A stretch of DNA of 6,391 bases from Bacillota bacterium (GTDB lineage Bacteria; Bacillota; Negativicutes; Sporomusales; UBA7701), in assembly GCA_023415075.1 (NCBI GenBank), contig JAEZLU010000017.1:1-6391 (forward strand), in the 5' to 3' direction. Positions 1-5,033 of the stretch are shown piece by piece. Under the pieces are notes generated by a model. It saw nothing but the letters and a program-made list of their open reading frames with translations, was not told the DNA's origin and did not search any database. The position numbers and the translations under genes were made by a program. The first letter of the stretch is position 1, and each line of letters opens with the position of its first letter.

Positions 1-948
1 GTCTTCGTGATCGACGCCGACAGCAGCGAAGGGGCCATCAAACTCTCGAAAGTGCGGGCCGACGGCATCATTGCCTGGGACAAGCTCGAGGAAGCCCTCA
101 AGGCCAAACAAACGGTTGAAGGTAAAGTAACCGAGGCGGTTAAAGGCGGTCTGTCGGTCGCCGTATTCGGCGTCCGCGGCTTCGTGCCCGCTTCCCAGGC
201 CGACGTCCGCTTCGTTGAGAATCTCCAAGAATTTGCCGGCCAGACCTTCACCCTGCTGCCCATCGAAGTCGACCGCGAGAAAAAAAGGGTCGTCCTGTCG
301 CGGCGGGCCGTGCTTGAAGAAGAACGCCGCCGCCAGGAGGATGCGGTTTACGCCCGCCTGGCCCCCGGCCAGACGATAAAAGGAACGGTCAGCCGCCTGG
401 CCGACTTTGGCGCTTTTGTCAATATCGGCGGCGCTGACGGACTGATTCATGTTTCCGACCTTTCCTGGCATCGGGTGAAGTCGCCGGCCGAAGTTGTCAG
501 TGTAGGCGACGAAGTCGAAGTCGTCGTCCTCAAGGTCGATCCTCAGGCCAGAAGGATTTCCCTCAGCCTCAAAGCCGTTCAGCGCGACCCCTGGTATGAC
601 ACCGTCGACCAACTGGCCGAGGGGGCAACCGTGGCCGGCAAAGTGACCAAGACCTCGAAATTCGGCGCTTTCATCGAAATCGCCAAAGGGGTGGAGGGGC
701 TGGCCCACATCTCTGAGCTCGACGACCGCCGGGTCAACAGCGCCGACGAAGTTGTAACAAGCGGCCAACAGGTCAACGTGAAGATCCTTAGCATTGACAA
801 GAAGAACAAACGGATTTCGCTGAGCATCGCCCAGGCCAAACAGGATCAGGAGCGGGCCGAATACAGCAAGTTCCTTGACAACAGCGGCAAGGGCCTTGGT
901 TTCACGATCGGCGACAAACTCGGCCATCTCTTCAAACGCGAAGACTGA
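1..948 (+). CDS. rpsA: 30S ribosomal protein S1 / S1 RNA-binding domain protein (5' partial; possibly the C-terminal half of an IspH-S1 fusion)
   Basis: The reading frame is open from the first base to TGA 946-948, so the gene begins before the window and the GTG at 7 is not its start. Three complete S1 (OB-fold) RNA-binding repeats are visible at about 109-320, 358-594 and 613-846, preceded by the tail of another (1-63). The last two carry the typical FGAF motif (406-420 and 661-675), followed by GLIHVSDLSW and GLAHISEL; the first complete repeat is more divergent (GVRGFVPASQ). A tail of about 30 residues ends in LGHLFKRED. Four repeats fit the short S1 proteins of Firmicutes, which bind mRNA and single-stranded RNA and associate with ribosomes. 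In many clostridia and Negativicutes such S1 domains are fused behind IspH (HMBPP reductase). The fni gene next door makes that plausible, but the IspH part is not visible. Family call is firm; full architecture is inference. Confidence 0.9.
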   Translation, partial: VFVIDADSSEGAIKLSKVRADGIIAWDKLEEALKAKQTVEGKVTEAVKGGLSVAVFGVRGFVPASQADVRFVENLQEFAGQTFTLLPIEVDREKKRVVLSRRAVLEEERRRQEDAVYARLAPGQTIKGTVSRLADFGAFVNIGGADGLIHVSDLSWHRVKSPAEVVSVGDEVEVVVLKVDPQARRISLSLKAVQRDPWYDTVDQLAEGATVAGKVTKTSKFGAFIEIAKGVEGLAHISELDDRRVNSADEVVTSGQQVNVKILSIDKKNKRISLSIAQAKQDQERAEYSKFLDNSGKGLGFTIGDKLGHLFKRED

Positions 949-960
949 GAGGCGAAAGTT

Positions 961-2028
961 TTGCGACAGTCCCGCAAACTCGATCATCTTAAATATTCGC
1001 TGACCCTGGCCGACGGGCCGGGTTCCAGCGGCTTCGCCGATTTTTCCCTTATCCATAACTGCCTGCCGGACCTGGCCGTCGACGACGTGGCCTTAAGTAC
1101 CACGGTGGCCGGTCTACGTCTCAGGCAGCCGGTGATTATCAACGCCATTACCGGCGGCGCTGTCGACGTCACCGGCGTCAACGCCCAACTGGCCGAGGTG
1201 GCCCGCGAATGCGGGGCCGCGCTGGCGGTGGGCTCGCAGTATGCAGCCCTGGAAAACCCGGCGGTGCGCGACTCTTATCAGATTATCCGCAAAGTCAATC
1301 CCGGCGGCATCGTCTTCGCCAACTTAGGAGCCCACGCCACTCCGACTGAAGCCGCCAGGGCGGTGGAGATGCTGGCCGCCGACGCCATTCAGATCCACCT
1401 CAACGTAGCCCAGGAACTGTTCATGCCGGAAGGCGACCGCGACTACCGCGGCTATCTCGACAACATCGCCGCCATCGTCGCCGCCAGCCCTGTACCGGTT
1501 ATCGTCAAGGAGGTCGGCTGTGGTATCGCCCGCGAGCAGGCGGCCGCCCTGGCTGCTGCCGGCGTCGGCGCGATCGATGTCGGCGGCCGCGGTGGCACCA
1601 ACTTCGTGGCCATTGAGGCCGCCCGCCGCCAGGACAAGGTGGCGGCGGACTTCCTCGACTGGGGCATCCCCACTGCTGTCAGCGCCGTGGAAGTAGCAGC
1701 CGCAGTTTCTTCGGCAGTCGATATGATCGTGTCCGGCGGCATCCGCAGCCCGCTCGACGCAGTGAAGTCGTTGGCTATCGGCGGCCGGGCGGTGGCTATC
1801 GCCGCTCCCCTGGTGAGGAGGCTCGATGAAGCCGGCTTGTCGGCCACCATCTGCTGGTTCGGCGAATTTCTCGGCGATATCAAACGTTACATGGTACTTG
1901 TCGGTGCCGCCACAGTCGACCGTTTGCCGGCCGTGCCGCTGGTAATCGGCGGTGCGAGCCGCGAGTGGCTGAGTGCGCGCGGCATAGATGTTGCGGCTTA
2001 CGCAACCCGCAGAGAAGACCCGAAATAA
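961..2028 (+). CDS. fni: Type 2 isopentenyl-diphosphate delta-isomerase (FMN-dependent)
   Basis: This 355-residue cytosolic TIM-barrel flavoenzyme interconverts isopentenyl diphosphate and dimethylallyl diphosphate for isoprenoid synthesis, using FMN, Mg2+ and reduced nicotinamide. Family motifs occur in order: N-terminal SRKLDH (4-9), ITGG (63-66, commonly MTGG), GSQ (91-93), NLGA (121-124), HLNVAQE (146-152, holding the catalytic Gln151 and Mg-binding Glu152), VKEVGCG (182-188), DVGGRGGTNF (206-215), SGGIRSPLDAVK (258-269) and the flavin-phosphate loop GGRAVAIAAP (274-283). Length is normal for the family. The TTG start at 961 is preceded by GAGAGG (947-952) at 8 bases, and the S1 stop overlaps this ribosome site, so the two genes are probably co-transcribed. 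The frame ends at TAA 2026-2028, before a strong terminator. Identification is secure; the Ile for Met in MTGG looks conservative. Confidence 0.95.
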   Translation: MRQSRKLDHLKYSLTLADGPGSSGFADFSLIHNCLPDLAVDDVALSTTVAGLRLRQPVIINAITGGAVDVTGVNAQLAEVARECGAALAVGSQYAALENPAVRDSYQIIRKVNPGGIVFANLGAHATPTEAARAVEMLAADAIQIHLNVAQELFMPEGDRDYRGYLDNIAAIVAASPVPVIVKEVGCGIAREQAAALAAAGVGAIDVGGRGGTNFVAIEAARRQDKVAADFLDWGIPTAVSAVEVAAAVSSAVDMIVSGGIRSPLDAVKSLAIGGRAVAIAAPLVRRLDEAGLSATICWFGEFLGDIKRYMVLVGAATVDRLPAVPLVIGGASREWLSARGIDVAAYATRREDPK

Positions 2029-2056
2029 ATTCTACAACGTCATCAACGCTTTCGCG

Positions 2057-2082
2057 AAGCATGGCCTCAGGCCATGCTTTTT
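2057..2082 (+). terminator. Intrinsic terminator after fni
   Basis: There is a perfect 10-bp stem, AAGCATGGCC (2057-2066) with GGCCATGCTT (2070-2079), and a TCA loop. It runs straight into a T tract (2078-2082). It lies 28 bases after the fni stop and 70 before the next start, so it should end the S1-fni transcript and separate it from the sporulation genes. Confidence 0.85.
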
Positions 2083-2107
2083 GCATTATTTACGCCGGCT
2101 GCGGGCA

Positions 2108-2123
2108 AGCTACCTTTGTAGCT
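2108..2123. repeat. Short inverted repeat in the leader of the DUF1614 gene
   Basis: AGCTAC (2108-2113) and GTAGCT (2118-2123) form a perfect 6-bp inverted repeat around CTTT, 29 bases before the GTG start. No T tract follows, so it is not a terminator. It could be a leader hairpin or a protein site, or it may be chance. I see no convincing housekeeping promoter in the 70-base gap 2083-2152. Confidence 0.35.
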
Positions 2124-2152
2124 GTCGCCATTAACGGACAAGAGGTGAATCT

Positions 2153-2905
2153 GTGATGAGTTTGCCGGTAGGAATGATTATCTTATTGGTGGTCGGGGTA
2201 CTGGTCTACTTCGGCATCGCCCAGCGCATTCTCGACCGCATGCGGCTCACCGACAAGCAGGCCTTGATGTTTATCGCCGCCGTCATCGTCGGCAGTTTTA
2301 TCGACATCCCGCTGATGCGGGCGCCGGTGGAACTGAGCGTCAACGTCGGCGGGGCTATCCTGCCCGCGACCCTGGCTGTCTGGCTGATCGCCAAAGCCGA
2401 CGAGACCGGCGAGCGGGTCCGGGCCGTACTGGCCAGCCTGCTGGTGGCAGTCGCCGTCATGCTGGGAGCCCGCTATTTGCCCTACGAGCCGGAAAACATG
2501 TTTCTCGATCCCAAGCTGATTTACGGCATCACCGCCGGCCTGATTGCCTATCTGGCGGGCCGCTCCCGCCGAAGCGCCTTTATTGGCGGTACGCTGGGCA
2601 TCGTTCTCAGCGATATCGCCCATTTCGTCACCCTTTACCGGACAGGCATTCCCGGGACGACCTCCATCGGTGGCGCCGGCGCTTTTGACGTTGTCATGAT
2701 CGCCGGCATAGTCGCCGTTATGGTAGCTGAACTGGTAGGAGAGACCCGCGAGAAGGCTCAGGGTGGCCCGCAGCTTGGGTTCAACAGGCCGGAAGGTCTG
2801 TATGAATTCAGCGAAGAGCTGCATCATGACCGCAATAAGGATAAGGCAAAAGCGTCTGCTGCGACCACCCGTGAAAAAGGGGGGGAGGATAATAATAATG
2901 AATAG
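2153..2905 (+). CDS. DUF1614 multi-pass membrane protein
   Basis: This 250-residue integral membrane protein resembles the DUF1614 family, which has no established biochemical role. Visible family-like blocks are LTDKQALMFIAAVIVGSFIDIPL split around 32-54, the glycine-rich VNVGGAILP (63-71), a conserved-looking SD (153-154) before a helix, and GGAGAFDVVMIAGI (173-186). About seven hydrophobic segments lie near residues 4-23, 38-54, 62-80, 90-108, 121-136, 142-161 and 172-195. A charged, hydrophilic tail (197-250) ends in EKGGEDNNNE. The start is GTG 2153 or the adjacent ATG 2156; GAGG at 2142-2145 lies 7 bases from the GTG and 10 from the ATG. Its last 8 bases overlap the spoIIP start, and its tail codons carry the spoIIP ribosome site. 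This implies co-translation and perhaps joint action in engulfment, which is inference from context only. Confidence 0.82.
   Translation: MMSLPVGMIILLVVGVLVYFGIAQRILDRMRLTDKQALMFIAAVIVGSFIDIPLMRAPVELSVNVGGAILPATLAVWLIAKADETGERVRAVLASLLVAVAVMLGARYLPYEPENMFLDPKLIYGITAGLIAYLAGRSRRSAFIGGTLGIVLSDIAHFVTLYRTGIPGTTSIGGAGAFDVVMIAGIVAVMVAELVGETREKAQGGPQLGFNRPEGLYEFSEELHHDRNKDKAKASAATTREKGGEDNNNE
2881..2888 (+). promoter_or_regulatory. Ribosome binding site fixing the spoIIP start
   Basis: GGGGGAGG lies 9 bases before ATG 2898, inside the end of the DUF1614 gene, and is separated by an A/T-only AAT repeat. The frame stays open upstream to GTG 2763, but that extension has no good ribosome site and would bury the signal peptide, so ATG 2898 is chosen. 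Confidence 0.8.
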
Positions 2906-4058
2906 ATTAGCCGTATTAGCGACACTGCTGATATTCGCGCTTGCGCTGGCGATACCGGCCCAGGCGAGCGAACGCAACGACGGCGGCTATTACATCATTG
3001 TCGATGAGGCGGGTCAGCCGGTATTCCATACAGGTTGGCGCATCCGGGTCGGAGATCAGTGCCTTACCGCCGACAACCGGCGCTACGAGGTAATCGACAT
3101 CAGAGGCGATACCGGTTATGGCAAATTCCTCGGCAAGGTGGACATCACAGCCTATGCGCCGCCGCCTTCGGCACTGCCGGCGCTGACCGGCCGTACGGCG
3201 CTGAACTCGGCTCAGGCCCAGGGCAACATGGTGGCCATTTATCACACCCACTCGGACGAGTCCTATGTGCCCACTGACGGCAAAGAAAGCGTTCCCGGCA
3301 ACGGCGGCGTCTACAAGGTTGGCAAGGTATTTGCCGATTCGCTGCAGGCCAAGGGTATCCAGGCTGTACAGTCGACCGCCAAACATGATCCCCATGATGA
3401 TATGGCTTACGAGCGGTCCCGCCGGACGGCGCTCGACCTCGTAAAACAGCAGCCGGCGGCCATTTTCGACGTTCACCGCGACGCCGTGCCGCCTGAAGTC
3501 TACAAAGCCAACATCGGCGGCCAGGATGTCTCGAAAGTCCAGCTGGTTGTCGGCAAATACGGGCCGACCGGCAAACAGATTGAGGACTACGCCCTCCAGG
3601 TCAAGGCGGCTTCCGACCAGCAGCATCCCGGCCTGGTAAAAGGGATATTCTTCGCCAAGGGCGGTGACTATAACCAGGACCTGCATCCGCGCTCGCTGCT
3701 TCTCGAGGTGGGGGCCCACACTAATGACCGGCCCTCGGCCGAACGCGGCATTGCCCTTTTCGCCGACGTCGTGCCAACAGTCATCGGCCGGACCGCCGGT
3801 AACCCCGGCAATCCGGGCGGCGTCGCCGGCTTCGGCACAAGCGGTGCCGGCGCTTCCGGCGCCAGTAAAGCGATGGGCTGGGTGGTCGGCCTTCTGGTTG
3901 TCGGCGTGGCCGGTTTCCTCCTGGTGGCTACCGGCAGTTTTAAGGAAGCCGGAGCTAAACTGAAACAATTCCGCACCACTGAATTCGCCAACTTTTTTGG
4001 GCCGCGGGCCAAACGGAAACAGCGGCCGGATGATAAGGACGAGGACGACAACGGTTGA
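2898..4058 (+). CDS. spoIIP: Stage II sporulation protein P (SpoIIP), peptidoglycan hydrolase with C-terminal membrane anchor
   Basis: In Bacillus, SpoIIP is an amidase/endopeptidase that acts with SpoIID and SpoIIM to thin septal peptidoglycan and drive engulfment. This 386-residue protein starts with a signal-like segment: MNR, a hydrophobic core at 4-20 and a possible AQA|S cleavage after residue 23. A domain of about 60 residues follows (31-86). The catalytic domain spans about 105-295, with IYHTHSDESYVP (114-125; His116, His118, Glu121), FDVHRD (190-195), VQLVVGK (214-220) and RSLLLEVGAH (265-274; Glu270). These match the conserved His/Glu blocks of the family. After it come a Gly/Ala/Ser-rich linker (300-324), a membrane helix (327-346) and a charged tail ending KDEDDNG. 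Bacillus SpoIIP is held by an N-terminal helix, so the C-terminal anchor is notable. The first 8 bases overlap DUF1614 and the stop overlaps the next start (TTGA). Confidence 0.92.
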   Translation: MNRLAVLATLLIFALALAIPAQASERNDGGYYIIVDEAGQPVFHTGWRIRVGDQCLTADNRRYEVIDIRGDTGYGKFLGKVDITAYAPPPSALPALTGRTALNSAQAQGNMVAIYHTHSDESYVPTDGKESVPGNGGVYKVGKVFADSLQAKGIQAVQSTAKHDPHDDMAYERSRRTALDLVKQQPAAIFDVHRDAVPPEVYKANIGGQDVSKVQLVVGKYGPTGKQIEDYALQVKAASDQQHPGLVKGIFFAKGGDYNQDLHPRSLLLEVGAHTNDRPSAERGIALFADVVPTVIGRTAGNPGNPGGVAGFGTSGAGASGASKAMGWVVGLLVVGVAGFLLVATGSFKEAGAKLKQFRTTEFANFFGPRAKRKQRPDDKDEDDNG

Positions 4059-4474
4059 CCTCAGTATATCTCTATCAGGCTAAACGTCCCTATCTGCCGC
4101 TTCTGGCCTGCGCCCTTCACCTGAAAATCGGCCGGGACAGCGACAGTTTCCTGGCAGCCGGTCTCAAACACGACTGGCAGGCCTCGCCGCTGCTCGTCAC
4201 CGGACGTGACCTGGGCGGGGCCGTCGTCTGCTGCCTGGTACACGGCCGCCGACAAGAACTGTACAGTCGGACGATGGATGGACTCACCGGCATCTTCGGC
4301 ATCGCCCTGACCCGGCTGGACCTCGATAAAACCCTTTCCAGTCTGACCCTTGGCGAGCAAATGCAGGCAAGGCTGGCCGCCTGGTTGCCTAAGGCATACG
4401 GTCAGGGCCATCGCGCCGCTGTTGCTTTGCTTATCCGGCCGTCTGTCACAAATAGTCAGGGGGGTTGTGGCTGA
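4055..4474 (+). CDS. Divergent DUF3189-like protein (first of a tandem pair)
   Basis: This is a 139-residue soluble protein of unknown function. I assign it by alignment to its downstream neighbour. SVYLYQAKRPYLPLLACALHL (start of the protein) matches the IIYYCFAGAHASVVAAAIH stretch, and GRDLGGAVVCCLVHGRRQEL (50-69) matches GRDEKGHEVYFMGLWNQRDQL. DGLTGIFGIALTRLDLDKTL then matches the following segment, and a GHR/GRR block comes near the end. It lacks the neighbour's GAHAS histidine and its last 15 or so residues, so it may be a non-catalytic or specialised paralogue. Start TTG 4055 forms a TTGA overlap with the spoIIP stop, and GAGGA (4041-4045) lies 9 bases upstream, consistent with translational coupling. 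It ends at TGA 4472-4474, overlapping the next gene. A gene call is well supported by packing; the family call is moderate. Confidence 0.75.
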   Translation: MTSVYLYQAKRPYLPLLACALHLKIGRDSDSFLAAGLKHDWQASPLLVTGRDLGGAVVCCLVHGRRQELYSRTMDGLTGIFGIALTRLDLDKTLSSLTLGEQMQARLAAWLPKAYGQGHRAAVALLIRPSVTNSQGGCG

Positions 4475-4929
4475 AAATCATTTATTACTGTTTTGCCGGG
4501 GCCCATGCCTCGGTGGTGGCGGCGGCTATTCACTGCGGCCTCTTACCGTGCGGACGGGTGCCGGCTTATAAGGAATTTGCGGCTTTGCCGTATTATGACC
4601 GGACGCGGCCTGAACTCATCGGTACGCCGTACCTGATGGGCCGGGACGAAAAAGGCCATGAAGTCTATTTCATGGGCCTGTGGAATCAGCGGGACCAGTT
4701 GGTGGCGGCAGCCTGCGAGCTACTGGCGGGCGCCGGTGTCGCTCCCGCCGCTTTCCACTTTCAAAATGCCTTTCCCCTGATCAATTTTTCCACGAAAGTC
4801 GGCGGCCTGCTTTCCAAGCGCTACCGTCTGACCGCTGTGGGCCGGCGGATTACCGTCTGGGGCATACAACGACAATATCCTTCGTTTGTCGCCATGGTGC
4901 AGGACGTAAAAGCAAGAGTGATGGCCTAG
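4465..4929 (+). CDS. DUF3189 family protein
   Basis: This cytosolic protein of about 152-154 residues has the DUF3189 look. Counting from CTG 4471, it starts KIIYYCFAGAHASVVAAAIH (2-21), with Cys7, His12 and His21. LPYYDR (39-44) follows, then IGTPYLMGRDEKGHEVYFMGL (50-70), with His63. The biochemical function is unknown; the family is typical of spore-forming Firmicutes. The start is uncertain. TTG 4465 is the first conventional codon, but the AGGGGG ribosome site (4458-4463) almost touches it. CTG 4471 lies 7 bases from that site, forms a CTGA overlap with the preceding stop and gives the expected M-K-I-I-Y-Y-C beginning. Coordinates use TTG as the conservative choice. The stop, TAG 4927-4929, lies in the loop of the operon's terminator. 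It is the last gene of the spoIIP unit. Confidence 0.87.
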   Translation: MWLKIIYYCFAGAHASVVAAAIHCGLLPCGRVPAYKEFAALPYYDRTRPELIGTPYLMGRDEKGHEVYFMGLWNQRDQLVAAACELLAGAGVAPAAFHFQNAFPLINFSTKVGGLLSKRYRLTAVGRRITVWGIQRQYPSFVAMVQDVKARVMA

Positions 4930-4946
4930 AGTCATCACTCTTTTTT
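4914..4946 (+). terminator. Intrinsic terminator overlapping the end of the DUF3189 gene
   Basis: AAGAGTGATG (4914-4923) pairs perfectly with CATCACTCTT (4933-4942). One G-T and one C-G pair may extend the stem inward, leaving CTAGA as the loop. A six-T run follows at 4941-4946. The 5' arm encodes the last codons of the DUF3189 gene and the stop codon sits in the loop. It should end the DUF1614-spoIIP-DUF3189 transcript. Confidence 0.88.
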
Positions 4947-4973
4947 CATACCCGGCAGGAAAAGTATACTTTT
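4943..4973 (+). promoter_or_regulatory. Possible promoter with overlapping 14-bp palindrome, upstream of the DUF512 gene
   Basis: AAAAGTATACTTTT (4960-4973) is a perfect palindrome and contains TATACT (4965-4970), which is close to a housekeeping -10 box. A weak -35-like TTTTCA (4943-4948) lies 16 bases upstream. The terminator just before means the next gene needs its own promoter, which favours this reading. The symmetry also suits an operator covering the -10 box. The -35 is poor, so this is tentative. Confidence 0.4.
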
Positions 4974-4984
4974 GACGCCAATAA

Positions 4985-5020
4985 ATAGTAAAGGTCGCTT
5001 GCGCTGGCAGGGCCTACTAT
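4985..5020 (+). promoter_or_regulatory. Imperfect leader hairpin before the DUF512 gene
   Basis: ATAGTA (4985-4990) pairs with TACTAT (5015-5020). After an AA bulge, GGTC (4993-4996) pairs with GGCC (5011-5014) with one G-T pair. The hairpin would form in the 5' leader, ending five bases before the ribosome site at 5026-5030. No T tract follows. A translational control role is possible but unproven. Confidence 0.3.
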
Positions 5021-5033
5021 CTTTGAGAGGAAA

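Noticed and set aside
2083..2113. Possible sporulation sigma-factor promoter: GCATTA (2083-2088) and CAAGCTA (2106-2112)
   Set aside because: The 17-base spacing and partial -10 match are suggestive of a forespore or SigE promoter, but several key bases differ. It is too weak to annotate, although a sporulation promoter is expected in this gap.
1965..2156. Small + strand frame of 63 codons between fni and DUF1614
   Set aside because: It overlaps the end of fni and runs through the terminator hairpin, with no ribosome site or recognisable product.
2763..2897. 45-codon upstream extension of the spoIIP frame
   Set aside because: It overlaps the DUF1614 gene, lacks a ribosome site and would place 45 residues before the signal-like segment. 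ATG 2898 has a strong site.
2881..2900. Homopurine G run followed by an AAT repeat as a possible phase-variable tract
   Set aside because: The G run is simply the strong spoIIP ribosome site, and the AAT units are three copies within codons. There is no evidence of slippage.
2183..2977. Open frame of 264 codons on the - strand opposite the DUF1614 gene
   Set aside because: Its product is low-complexity and rich in Gly, Asp, Gln and His, typical of the reverse of a hydrophobic gene, and the + strand gene is convincing.
2916..3968. Long open frame on the - strand, 350 codons, opposite spoIIP
   Set aside because: It lies entirely antisense to a clear SpoIIP with all family motifs. Long antisense frames are common in GC-rich genes with biased third positions, and its product resembles nothing I recognise.
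4680..4988. 102-codon + strand frame over the end of the second DUF3189 gene
   Set aside because: It is an out-of-frame shadow of the DUF3189 gene that reads through the terminator and has no family resemblance.
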